DNA of 30,809 nt from a virus, in IMG/VR virus record IMGVR_UViG_3300036846_000588, positions 1-30,809 of that record; one strand, written 5' to 3'. Position numbers and translations under genes: made by a program. Position 1 is the first letter of the stretch; every line of letters starts with the position of its first letter. A model generated the notes under the pieces. The model ran no database searches, was not told the DNA's origin, and saw nothing but the letters and a program-made list of their open reading frames with translations. Below are positions 13,069-18,887 of this stretch, in pieces.

Positions 13069-13354
13069 GTAGCAGTCTCCTAAATCACTGCTACATTAGT
13101 AACCCCTTGACTGGCTTTGCAAGCTTTCCGCTCGTGTAGCAGTGTAGCGGTGAAACTCACACACTTCCCTTAGAAACCTATAGGCTCCGTTCATCTACAT
13201 GAACAAATAAATACATAACATGAACATCACCTATTATGACAGACATTCATCTTATACACTTTCATAGAAATAAATGCTACACTGCTACAGACGTCGATTT
13301 CCCGTTTAGTATCAAAGCTTTGCATTGTAGCACCGATCTGTAGCACTGTAGCCC
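13057..13354. repeat. TGTAGCAG iteron array, ten copies
   Basis: The 8-mer TGTAGCAG or a close variant occurs at 13057-13064, 13068-13075, 13135-13142, 13143-13150, 13326-13333, 13339-13346 and 13347-13354. Inverted copies (CTGCTACA) lie at 13088-13095, 13275-13281 and 13282-13289. Three places have copies back to back with an 8-bp period; two sites are 11 bp apart. One further copy, TGTAGCAA, is at 22489-22496. Sites surround the promoter and start codon of the 12583-13068 gene. They may be binding sites for a replication initiator or a transcription factor. Confidence 0.8.
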
Positions 13355-13698
13355 TTTCCACCACGGTGCGGTTTTCTTGCGCCCCCCGACCGATTTCTTT
13401 TTGATTACACCTCAAAACAGCTTGACGCATTCTGCACAACCCGCGAAAAAGCCATTTCGCCGCCCATGCGTTTTTCCGCTTCCCGCCTTCCCGCCCTCCA
13501 CCCACCACGCAAAACACACCAGCGGCCTCCTAAAGCCCTTGGCGCGCCGGTGTTTCTTTTTGAGCACAGCTCCACCCCCTCGTTACATTTATTTTGAGCA
13601 TACCTCAAAGAATTAGATTGACGCCAATTCTGTTTTGAGCCACTCTCAAATCACGGTCGATCCGACCGCGACGGCAAACCAACTGAACGGGGATTACA
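13069..13698. promoter_or_regulatory. 630-bp divergent regulatory region
   Basis: Non-coding gap between the leftward small-terminase candidate and the rightward DUF932 gene. For the leftward gene, TTGCAA (13117-13122) with a 17-bp spacer to CTAATG (13094-13099) is a reasonable promoter, and an iteron covers its -10 edge. For the rightward side, dyads lie at 13401-13415 (TTGATTACACCTCAA), 13560-13574 (TTGAGCACAGCTCCA), 13594-13608 and 13635-13649. Base composition is AT-richer than the surroundings, which could also suit an origin of replication. Confidence 0.65.
13594..13649 (+). promoter_or_regulatory. Promoter of the DUF932 unit with two perfect dyads
   Basis: TTGACG (13618-13623), 17-bp spacer, CACTCT (13641-13646), with the perfect dyad TTGAGCCACTCTCAA (13635-13649) in the same register over the -10 as at other promoters. 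A second perfect dyad, TTGAGCATACCTCAA, lies 41 bp upstream (13594-13608). The predicted transcript begins at a hairpin CGGTC-N5-GACCG (13654-13668). The -10 is weak, so the start is a prediction. Confidence 0.6.
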
Positions 13699-14739
13699 AT
13701 GGCTCACATGATCGATAATTCGAATGGCCGCGACAACATCGCGTTTCTGGGCTCGCGCAATGATGTCTGGCATCGCCTGGGCACCGAAATGCAGCCCGGC
13801 CAGTCTCTTGACCAGTGGCAGAAATCGGCCGGTCTCGATTGGACCGCAATCAAGGTGCCGGCGCTGATGGATTTGTCGGGCGCCGAATTCAATCACGTTC
13901 CCGGCGGCCGCCAGCCGCGCGCAAACGACCGCTCTTTCATGGTGCGGTCGGACACCGGGATGTTGCTTGGTGACCAGTGTGTTTCCGACGTCTATCAGCC
14001 GGTTCAGCCGCGCGAGGTGCTGGAATGGTTCCAACAGTATATCGCGGTCGATGACCGTTTCGCGCTCGACGTCGCCGGCTCGCTCAAAGGCGGCAGCATC
14101 ATTTGGGCGACCGCGACATGGCGCGATGCGCTGACCGTGGCAGGTGACCAACACGTTGCCCGCGTGCTGATGTCGACCACATTCGACGCCAGCGCGGCGA
14201 CCATAAACCAGATGACCACGACGCGGGTCGTTTGCAACAATACCCTTCGCGCCGCGCATTCCGACCGCCATCATGCCGTTGTGCGGACGCGGCACAACAC
14301 CAAGTTTGACGCCGCTCGCGTCGGCGCCGAATTGGCCGAATTGGCACAATCCGTTGCCCAGTTCAAAAAGGTTGGTGACGCGATGGCACGCGTCACGATC
14401 ACCGCCGCAGAGGTGTCCGCTTTCTTCAAAGCCTGCCTCGATATTCAGCCTGAGGAAAAATTCGAGGACATCAGCACCCGCAAGCAAAACCAGTTCAAGG
14501 CGTTGTCGCAGGCTTTCAACACCACGCGGCGCGAGCGGGAGGCCAACCAAGGCGACGCTATCGATGTCTGGACCGCGTTGCAGGCTGTCACGCGGTATGT
14601 CGACCACGACCGCGTGTCGATCAATGGCGACCTCGGCGAAAAGCAATTCTTGTCCGCGACCTTTGGCTCAGGCGACACGCTGAAAGGCAAGGCGATGGAA
14701 TTGCTCATGCCGCGGATCGCGGACCTTGTGGCCGCATAA
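13699..14739 (+). CDS. DUF932 phage/plasmid-like protein
   Basis: A 346-aa protein of the DUF932 (phage/plasmid-like protein) family, widespread on phages and plasmids of proteobacteria and actinobacteria. Family features: 'PWHRLGT'-type opening (here DVWHRLGTEMQPGQS at 23-37), 'VSDVYQPVQPREVLEWF' at about 95-111, and 'RVVCNNTLRAAHSD' at about 176-189. A further segment, GKAMELLMP, lies near the C-terminus. The function is not established; anti-defence and replication-linked roles have been proposed for members. It is the sole gene of a unit that starts at an operator-covered promoter and ends in a terminator 19 bp after its stop. The ATG at 13699 follows ACGGGGATT. Confidence 0.88.
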   Translation: MAHMIDNSNGRDNIAFLGSRNDVWHRLGTEMQPGQSLDQWQKSAGLDWTAIKVPALMDLSGAEFNHVPGGRQPRANDRSFMVRSDTGMLLGDQCVSDVYQPVQPREVLEWFQQYIAVDDRFALDVAGSLKGGSIIWATATWRDALTVAGDQHVARVLMSTTFDASAATINQMTTTRVVCNNTLRAAHSDRHHAVVRTRHNTKFDAARVGAELAELAQSVAQFKKVGDAMARVTITAAEVSAFFKACLDIQPEEKFEDISTRKQNQFKALSQAFNTTRREREANQGDAIDVWTALQAVTRYVDHDRVSINGDLGEKQFLSATFGSGDTLKGKAMELLMPRIADLVAA

Positions 14740-14758
14740 CCACCACCCACCACGAAAG

Positions 14759-14789
14759 GGGCCCGCCTTGTGCGGGCCCTTTTTATTTT
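14759..14789 (+). terminator. Intrinsic terminator after the DUF932 gene
   Basis: An 8-bp GC stem GGGCCCGC/GCGGGCCC (14759-14766 and 14772-14779) with a 5-nt loop CTTGT, followed by TTTTTATTTT (14780-14789). Confidence 0.9.
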
Positions 14790-14840
14790 GAGGCCAAATC
14801 AAAACCTATTGACCGCGGATTAGAGTTGAGCTAATCTCAA
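14788..14840 (+). promoter_or_regulatory. Promoter of the small-gene cluster with dyad operator
   Basis: TTGACC (14809-14814), 17-bp spacer, TAATCT (14832-14837). This is the clearest promoter of the window. The perfect dyad TTGAGCTAATCTCAA (14826-14840) covers the -10. A degenerate dyad (TTGAGGCCAAATCAA) lies at 14788-14802, overlapping the previous terminator's T-run. The predicted transcript starts at a hairpin CGGTC/GACCG (14845-14860), as in the unit before it. Confidence 0.78.
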
Positions 14841-14879
14841 ATCACGGTCAAACGAGACCGCAACCAAGGGGCCTGCATC

Positions 14880-15101
14880 ATGAACACAATTCGCCTTCAC
14901 GTCGCTGCCGGCGCATGGCACGCGACATATAGCGGACCGCACGCGGCGGAAATCGTCGCGCTGTTTGGGTCCGCGACAATCCCGACCGCGTTTACCGACC
15001 GCGCGCCGCTCGCGACCGTGCGGGAAGCCCTCCGCGCCCGTAATCCCGGTGTCACCATCGTTGCGACCGTTCTCGTTGCAGCCGACGCATTGGGGGGCTG
15101 A
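14880..15101 (+). CDS. Small hypothetical phage protein (73 aa)
   Basis: Seventy-three residues, MNTIRLHVAAGAWHATYSGP first and 'REALRARNPGVTIVATVLV' near the end. The HAAEIVALFGSATIPTAFT segment resembles small proteins I have seen in Rhizobiales prophages, without known function. It leads the operon. AAGGGGCCTG lies 5 nt before the ATG. The stop (15099-15101) is one base before the next start. Confidence 0.7.
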   Translation: MNTIRLHVAAGAWHATYSGPHAAEIVALFGSATIPTAFTDRAPLATVREALRARNPGVTIVATVLVAADALGG

Positions 15102-15102
15102 C

Positions 15103-15237
15103 ATGACACGCATCACAATCCGTCGCCGTCGCCGTGTCCAATGGGACATGGTTGCTGGCATCTGCCTTATCGGCGTCGCGGCTGCGATGCTGGCGGCAAT
15201 GCCTTGGATTTGGACCGCCATCGCTTCGGTACAGTGA
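15103..15237 (+). CDS. Single-span membrane peptide (44 aa)
   Basis: Forty-four residues: a highly basic start (TRITIRRRRRVQW) followed by one hydrophobic span (about 18-38, VAGICLIGVAAAMLAAMPWIW). Such a basic-in, one-helix layout predicts an inner-membrane protein with its N-terminus in the cytoplasm. Holin, superinfection-exclusion and toxin-like roles are all possible, and none is proven. The ATG at 15103 lies one base after the preceding stop, so translation is coupled. Preceded by GGGGGG. Confidence 0.62.
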   Translation: MTRITIRRRRRVQWDMVAGICLIGVAAAMLAAMPWIWTAIASVQ

Positions 15238-15249
15238 AAGGGGCCTGAC

Positions 15250-15519
15250 ATGATCACCGATACCGAAATCGCCGCTGTGATCGCCCGCGTCGACGACGCG
15301 CTGCACATGCATGACCGCTACGCCGCGTTGCGCGCCAAGATCGCAGCCAACAAGCCCGCGCCCACCGCGGCGCCAGCGCAGCCCGCCCATGCGCCTAAGC
15401 CCGCCAACCCTATCGGTGGAGCGGCGATCACCAAACCCGCGCCAGCGCCGCGCGGGCCGCGCCCTGGGGGCATCGCGATGCCGCTGCCGACGCGCATCGT
15501 CGACGAAATCATGTTCTGA
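15250..15519 (+). CDS. Hypothetical protein with Pro/Ala-rich middle (89 aa)
   Basis: Eighty-nine residues. An N-terminal helix (MITDTEIAAVIARVDDALHMHD) is followed by a Pro/Ala/Lys-rich linker (about 35-70) and a short 'PLPTRIVDEIMF' end. The ribosome-binding element AAGGGGCCTGA ends one base before the ATG, so spacing is 6-7 from the G run. No family recognised. The helix-linker-motif layout suggests a protein that joins two partners, but this is inference only. Confidence 0.66.
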   Translation: MITDTEIAAVIARVDDALHMHDRYAALRAKIAANKPAPTAAPAQPAHAPKPANPIGGAAITKPAPAPRGPRPGGIAMPLPTRIVDEIMF

Positions 15520-15529
15520 GGGGGTCGCT

Positions 15530-15670
15530 ATGCATCGATTTCTAACCTTCGTTGCGCTCATGGTGGTCGACGTCATCTTGACCAAAAACTTTCCCGACGT
15601 CTTGCCGCTCGCAATTTGGTTTTGTGCAGTGATGATCGTGGTTCCGATTGCCTGCTTGTTGGAACGCTGA
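15530..15670 (+). CDS. Two-span membrane peptide (46 aa)
   Basis: Forty-six residues, nearly all hydrophobic in two runs: FLTFVALMVVDVIL (4-17) and LAIWFCAVMIVVPIACLL (27-44), with NFPDV between. This predicts a hairpin membrane protein. Position 11 bp after the preceding stop, with GAGGGGGTCG just upstream, supports expression. Two-span peptides in phages are often holins or exclusion proteins, but the lack of a neighbouring endolysin argues against a simple holin. Function unknown. Confidence 0.6.
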   Translation: MHRFLTFVALMVVDVILTKNFPDVLPLAIWFCAVMIVVPIACLLER

Positions 15671-15683
15671 AAGGGGCGTGATC

Positions 15684-15929
15684 ATGGGAAACTTTCACAA
15701 GGCTGACAGTGTGAGCCGCGCCAGCAAAGCAAACCAATGGGCCGCATATGACCGCCTGCCGCCATCGGTGCGGGCGGCGTTGCAGAACGCGGCTTTCGAT
15801 TGGGCGGCGTATCCTATCCACCGCGATTTTGAACGCGGCGTGCGGACCGCTAAGGAAACCGTCAAGGCAATCCGCGAGTGGGATCGCAAACAGATTACTA
15901 AAGACCGCAAACGCGTTTGGGGGGCTTGA
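15684..15929 (+). CDS. DUF6525-like small protein (81 aa)
   Basis: Eighty-one residues with the pattern 'NQWAAYDRLPPSVRAALQNAAFDWAAYPIHRDFERG' (about 17-52), which resembles the DUF6525 family of small alphaproteobacterial and phage proteins (AYD.LP..VR..L..A...W). The C-terminus is basic (KQITKDRKRVWGA). AAGGGGCGTG lies 4 nt before the ATG. Function of the family is unknown. It overlaps neither neighbour and sits 2 bp before the next gene. Confidence 0.68.
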   Translation: MGNFHKADSVSRASKANQWAAYDRLPPSVRAALQNAAFDWAAYPIHRDFERGVRTAKETVKAIREWDRKQITKDRKRVWGA

Positions 15930-15931
15930 CC

Positions 15932-16357
15932 ATGCACGGGACAATTAAAATCGACGGGATCAACGCCAGCGTCGGGGACGTGATCGGTAAGCTTGGCGTG
16001 CCGGCGCCTTTCGGTCCGCTCTATCCGCTGATGGGGCCCACGGTCGCCAAGTTTCGCAAGATGTCTCGCAATGGGCCGCTCACCGCGGACCAGCGCGCGG
16101 CGTACAGCGCGGCCATCGTCGGCAAGGTGCTGGCGCTGCAACGCGCCGAAGCGACCCGCACGCTGCCGGCTGTGCAGCCGCGATGCGCGAGCGGCACATG
16201 GCACAACAATGGTGACGGCGCCATCGGGGCCGCGGTGCGGGAACAGCAACGCCGCGCGCTGGCCGCGTGTCCCGACGCGATCCGGCGGGCCCGCACGCCG
16301 CGCCAGTGGCAGGCCATGTATGACGCGGCTATGAAGGAAAAGCGACGCCGCGATTGA
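15932..16357 (+). CDS. Hypothetical phage protein (141 aa)
   Basis: 141 residues. The N-terminal half has small strands and turns (TIKIDGINASVGDVIGKLGV). A helical, basic C-terminal half contains QQRRALAACPDAIRRARTPRQWQAMYDAAMKEKRRRD. Two Cys occur in the middle and end (CASG, ACPD). No known family or catalytic motif is visible. It ends the cluster that starts at 14880 and is followed by a terminator after 37 bp. The ATG at 15932 is 2 bp after the previous stop. Confidence 0.66.
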   Translation: MHGTIKIDGINASVGDVIGKLGVPAPFGPLYPLMGPTVAKFRKMSRNGPLTADQRAAYSAAIVGKVLALQRAEATRTLPAVQPRCASGTWHNNGDGAIGAAVREQQRRALAACPDAIRRARTPRQWQAMYDAAMKEKRRRD

Positions 16358-16394
16358 GCGCCGCTCGCTTCAAAAAGTTCCTGAAATGCCAAGA

Positions 16395-16423
16395 GGGTCG
16401 CTGTCAACAGCGGCCCTTTTTTT
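16395..16423 (+). terminator. Intrinsic terminator after the 14880-16357 cluster
   Basis: Stem GGGTCGCTG/CAGCGGCCC with a TCAA loop (16395-16416, one G-T pair) followed by seven T (16417-16423). Confidence 0.85.
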
Positions 16424-16442
16424 GAGGTGACATCGGGTCGCA

Positions 16443-16499
16443 GCACTGTTACAAATGACAGTGCACAAGTGCACACTGTGAGAATGCCTCAAAAGAGGT
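16443..16499 (+). promoter_or_regulatory. Inverted-repeat-rich regulatory region before 16519
   Basis: Within 57 bp there are an inverted pair CACTGT/ACAGTG (16444-16463), the overlapping GTGCAC-AA-GTGCAC (16461-16474) and a degenerate operator with the GAG-N5-CTC core (16478-16492, GTGAGAATGCCTCAA). The hairpin CCTC-AAAA-GAGG (16488-16499) follows. A clear -35/-10 pair is not visible. The arrangement matches the other units: terminator, operator, then AAGGGG before the first ATG. Confidence 0.5.
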
Positions 16500-16518
16500 A
16501 GCGCGGGGAAGGGGCCCA

Positions 16519-16707
16519 ATGAGCGAGCTTGAAAGCGAGCTAGAGGGGCTTATTGATCGTCAATCCCTTGGCAGTGTGCTGGCCGCGCTGGTCATGATTT
16601 GCCGCGCCAAAGCCGACAACGGCAACACCAGCAACGCAGTCCTTTGGTCGCTCGCATCGTCGCGTCTGGAACGCGTCGCGGCGTCGATCCGGCGCATGGG
16701 CGTTTGA
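16519..16707 (+). CDS. Small hypothetical helical protein (62 aa)
   Basis: Sixty-two residues: an acidic opening helix (MSELESELEGLIDRQSL), a mid helix (SVLAALVMICRAKADNG) and a basic end (LERVAASIRRMGV). The amphipathic pattern fits a small helical bundle. GGAAGGGGCCC lies directly before the ATG. It is the first gene of the unit that runs on to the DNA-binding proteins and the RuvC-like resolvase. No family recognised. Confidence 0.68.
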   Translation: MSELESELEGLIDRQSLGSVLAALVMICRAKADNGNTSNAVLWSLASSRLERVAASIRRMGV

Positions 16708-16756
16708 CCGGTGGCGCGACCCGAAACCATCGTGCATCGCTTGCGCCGGGAGCGCG

Positions 16757-16864
16757 ATGAATTGCAATGCGAGTGTCGCACGCTTCGCCTCTATTGTGAC
16801 CCTGTTAGAAGCCAAATTGGAGCTTGTTGCCAAACAGATTGAGGGGAAATCAAAAATGGATTGA
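16757..16864 (+). CDS. Possible 35-aa peptide
   Basis: A 35-codon frame (ATG at 16757, stop 16862-16864) with GGGAG 5 nt upstream. The middle is helical and heptad-like (SIVTLLEAKLELVAKQIEGK). A competing 43-codon frame starts at a GTG at 16711, three bases after the preceding stop (MARPETIVHRLRRERDELQ, four Cys later), and overlaps it. Only one may be real, and neither can be proven by eye. Function unknown. Confidence 0.35.
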   Translation: MNCNASVARFASIVTLLEAKLELVAKQIEGKSKMD

Positions 16865-16957
16865 CCGGCAATCTGTTTGCAGCCATTGCCGCCCGCGGGA
16901 TCGTGCTCGCGTCGCGGGCGCCAGTGGCGGCAATCCCGCCGCCGGGTTCATGTTGCA

Positions 16958-17284
16958 GTGCCGAAACAGCGCGCCCGCGCCGCGACCGCGCCCGCCCCGC
17001 CGCCCGCACTGGCCGGGACCGAAAAAGCATGCTTTTTGCCCCCTGAGGAAAAGCATGCTTTTTCCCGCGGCGACATCGAGCGCCAGCTTCGCGGCCGGCC
17101 CTGTGCCTGCGCGCCGCTTGATCTGGGCTGGATTTCCACCATCAATCCGTGCAACGTCTATCTGGTCGACCGCAGCCGCGACGGCGCACCCATTGTGCGC
17201 GCTTATATCGTGATCCTGCCGCGACGAAAAAAGCAGCCGCGACGCAGACGAGGGGCCTACACGAAGGCTGACCCATGCCTTTGA
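16958..17284 (+). CDS. Hypothetical protein carrying two palindrome-derived segments (about 108 aa)
   Basis: From the GTG at 16958 the frame reads a Pro/Ala-rich start and then two segments, EKACF and EKHAF, encoded by the GCATGC palindromes. A protein-like part follows (DIERQLRGRPCACAPLDLGW, NPCNVYLVDRSRDGAPIVRAY), and the end is very basic (PRRKKQPRRRRG). The second half looks like a genuine small domain. An ATG at 16877 in the same frame would add 27 basic residues; the start is uncertain. The stop overlaps the next ATG by 10 bp. The palindromes seem to have inserted in frame into the linker. Function unknown. Confidence 0.5.
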   Translation: MPKQRARAATAPAPPPALAGTEKACFLPPEEKHAFSRGDIERQLRGRPCACAPLDLGWISTINPCNVYLVDRSRDGAPIVRAYIVILPRRKKQPRRRRGAYTKADPCL

Positions 17285-17475
17285 AGCTCTGCCCCAAATG
17301 CAATGCGCCCATCGTGCGGGCAATGGCATTGTCGCGGCGCGATAACGAGACAATGATTTGCGCGCGGTGCGGGACGCGGGAGGCGCTTGAAGATTTCTAC
17401 GGAAGCGACCGCGCGATGGTCGAACGCATGCTGAACCTCATCGACGCAATTCGTTCTTAAAAAAAGCATGCTTTT
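17022..17475. repeat. Three GCATGC-centred palindromes
   Basis: AAAAAGCATGCTTTTT is perfect at 17022-17037. Fourteen-base cores AAAAGCATGCTTTT recur at 17049-17062 (centre 26 bp away) and at 17462-17475 after the 17275-17460 gene. Such palindromes look to me like small dispersed elements known from Bradyrhizobium-type genomes; the host link is from memory and unverified. The first pair is in frame with a gene; the third starts in its neighbour's stop codon region. Confidence 0.8.
17275..17460 (+). CDS. Small zinc-ribbon protein (61 aa)
   Basis: Sixty-one residues with two Cys pairs, CPKC at 6-9 and CARC at 29-32, the layout of a zinc ribbon. The C-terminal helix reads MVERMLNLIDAIRS. Such proteins bind zinc and often nucleic acid or a partner protein. 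The AGGGGCCT element lies 17 nt upstream and a second AAGG is closer (GAAGGCTGACCC). The start overlaps the previous gene by 10 bp. Palindrome 3 follows directly after the stop. Confidence 0.7.
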   Translation: MPLKLCPKCNAPIVRAMALSRRDNETMICARCGTREALEDFYGSDRAMVERMLNLIDAIRS

Positions 17476-17485
17476 GAGGTGCCAC

Positions 17486-17800
17486 ATGGATGACGAGCGA
17501 CGCAAACTAATCGACGAGGTGACCCGCAAGCTGACCGACGAGGGCAAGCTTATCGAAGTCGGCTGGCAGTCCTTCCACTTGATGGCACTGTCGAACGCGT
17601 CGGAACACCAACTCCATGATATGCGGATTGCGTTCTTTACCGGAGCGCAACACTTGTGGGGGGCGATGATGTCCATTCTCAGCCCCGGTGACGAGGCGAC
17701 CGAGGGCGACGTGAGCCGGCTGGATTTGATCGATAAAGAGCTGACGGAATTTATTATCGAGTTCAAACAATCCACACTAACCAAGGGGCCTATGCAATGA
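17486..17800 (+). CDS. Hypothetical phage protein (104 aa)
   Basis: A 104-aa helical protein with a segment (WQSFHLMALSNASEHQLHDMRIAFFTGAQHLWGAMMSIL, about 27-65) that recurs in proteins of Rhizobiales and other alphaproteobacterial prophages. I recall no function. The last part is acidic (GDEATEGDVSRLDLIDKELTEF). The ATG at 17486 is preferred over upstream in-frame codons because GAGGT lies about 6 nt before it. The stop overlaps the next ATG (ATGA), and AAGGGGCCTATG lies at its end for that next gene. Confidence 0.75.
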   Translation: MDDERRKLIDEVTRKLTDEGKLIEVGWQSFHLMALSNASEHQLHDMRIAFFTGAQHLWGAMMSILSPGDEATEGDVSRLDLIDKELTEFIIEFKQSTLTKGPMQ

Positions 17801-18519
17801 AAAAACAGGAGACAATCGGATTTCAGTTGAGCGCGGCAGTCTCAGTCGAGCGCATGGGCTACGTGCTCAAAGCCCTGTTCGACAATGGCTGTCCGCCGGA
17901 TAGCTTCAACCTTCAAGCTCTCGTCGGGGTGATGGGCGGCACCCGCACCAATGGTCACGCCATCAATGCAGAGAATGCAGAGACCGCACCGCAGATTGAG
18001 CACAAAAAGCGAGGGCGGCCTAAAGGCAGCACGACAAGTCGAATGCAGACTATGCGTGACGAAATCATGGTTTATATGCAAAGCCACAAACAAGCTTCGC
18101 GCCCTGAGCTGCACACTCATCTAGCTGCGGCTCAGCCCAAGTTATTTCATCGGCAAATCGTCGACACCGCGGTGCTTGAATTCGTCAAACAGGGTTTATT
18201 GAAACGCCCTTCGGTGGGTGTGCTGACAATGACGGAAGCGGGCCATCGCGCGATGGTACAAGTTGCGCCTGAGCCTGAGCCTAAGCCTGAGCCTAAGCCT
18301 GAGCCCGCACCTGAGGGCCCCGCCTTGGGGTTGGTGGGTAATTCCTTGTTCATCTATTCGCTGCTTCATGCTGAGCCAAACCGCGTCTTTTTCCTTAAAG
18401 ATGTGAGAGACGGCATGAAAGCAGCCGGCCGCGCCCCCGGCAGCGCCAAAGATACGGTTTTGAAACTCGTTCGCCGCAAATACGTTCGTCGCATCGCACC
18501 CGGTAAGTATCAACTCTAA
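17797..18519 (+). CDS. AT-hook, winged-helix-like DNA-binding protein (240 aa)
   Basis: A modular DNA-binding protein. KKRGRPKG at 70-77 is a classic AT-hook for AT-rich minor groove. Residues about 85-155 form a helical winged-helix-like region (RDEIMVYMQSHKQASRPELHTHL, LEFVKQGLLKRPSVGVLTMTEAG). A repeated Glu-Pro-Lys-Pro linker (about 158-172) follows. A second small winged-helix-like part ends at 240 (FLKDVRDGMKAAGRAPGSAKDTVLKLVRRKYVRRI). Two domains of the 'helix, hinge, basic beta wing' type would suit a regulator that bridges two sites. It lies before the XRE-type gene. It is a candidate regulator of the dyads or iterons in this window, unproven. Confidence 0.72.
   Translation: MKKQETIGFQLSAAVSVERMGYVLKALFDNGCPPDSFNLQALVGVMGGTRTNGHAINAENAETAPQIEHKKRGRPKGSTTSRMQTMRDEIMVYMQSHKQASRPELHTHLAAAQPKLFHRQIVDTAVLEFVKQGLLKRPSVGVLTMTEAGHRAMVQVAPEPEPKPEPKPEPAPEGPALGLVGNSLFIYSLLHAEPNRVFFLKDVRDGMKAAGRAPGSAKDTVLKLVRRKYVRRIAPGKYQL
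18267..18306 (+). repeat. Hexamer repeat coding a Glu/Lys-Pro linker
   Basis: GCCTGA and GCCTAA hexamers alternate about six times (18267-18306), coding the EPEPKPEPKPEP linker between the two domains of the AT-hook protein. Slippage of such repeats would change linker length without breaking the frame. Confidence 0.75.
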
Positions 18520-18533
18520 AAGGGGCCTGAGCC

Positions 18534-18887
18534 ATGACTACAACACCGAAGAAAAAGCACGTCAACGGCGGACCGGTTTTCTCATATGCGAAATATCAGT
18601 TTCGCAAAGGCGAGCAAGACCCAATCATTGACAAAATCAGAACCATTTTCAGCGAGTATGGCGAGACCGTCAATCACGTTGCGACCGATGCAGGGGTTTC
18701 CCCCGCCACGCTGTCGAACTGGTTCAACGGCAAGACCATGAAACCGCAATTCGCCACCACCGCGGCCGTGGTGCGGACGATGGGATATGACTTTGTGTTG
18801 GCGCCGATCAAGGATCGGCCGACCGTCGACGCCCATAGCGTCGGCATGATCCTCAAACGCTTCCCTAGCGTCAAACCGGAGAGCTGA
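18534..18887 (+). CDS. XRE-family HTH protein (117 aa)
   Basis: A 117-aa protein with an XRE-type helix-turn-helix at about 34-82: IDKIRTIFSEYGETVNHVATDAGVSPATLSNWFNGKT and then TAAVVRTMGYDFVLAP. The VATDAGVSPATLSNWFNG part fits recognition-helix spacing. The N-terminus is basic (TTTPKKKHVNGG). It is probably a transcription factor of the Cro/CI type, lacking any peptidase domain. AAGGGGCCTGA lies 3 nt before the ATG. The stop overlaps the next start (TGATG). Candidate second regulator of the phage. Confidence 0.78.
   Translation: MTTTPKKKHVNGGPVFSYAKYQFRKGEQDPIIDKIRTIFSEYGETVNHVATDAGVSPATLSNWFNGKTMKPQFATTAAVVRTMGYDFVLAPIKDRPTVDAHSVGMILKRFPSVKPES

Noticed and set aside
13057-13354. The TGTAGCA repeats as a CRISPR array
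   Set aside because: Eight-base units in both orientations with variable gaps, some back to back; no repeat-spacer periodicity.
13227-13616. Open frames inside the divergent regulatory region
   Set aside because: Composition is not protein-like, starts lack ribosome-binding sites, and the region is occupied by operators and iterons.
15103-15670. The two membrane peptides as the phage holin pair
   Set aside because: No endolysin or spanin is adjacent and they belong to an operator-controlled cluster of unknown genes; holin remains possible but is not supported.
17022-17475. The three GCATGC palindromes as a CRISPR array
   Set aside because: Spacing is irregular (26 bp and 413 bp), repeats are short palindromes with coding sequence between, and no cas gene is near.
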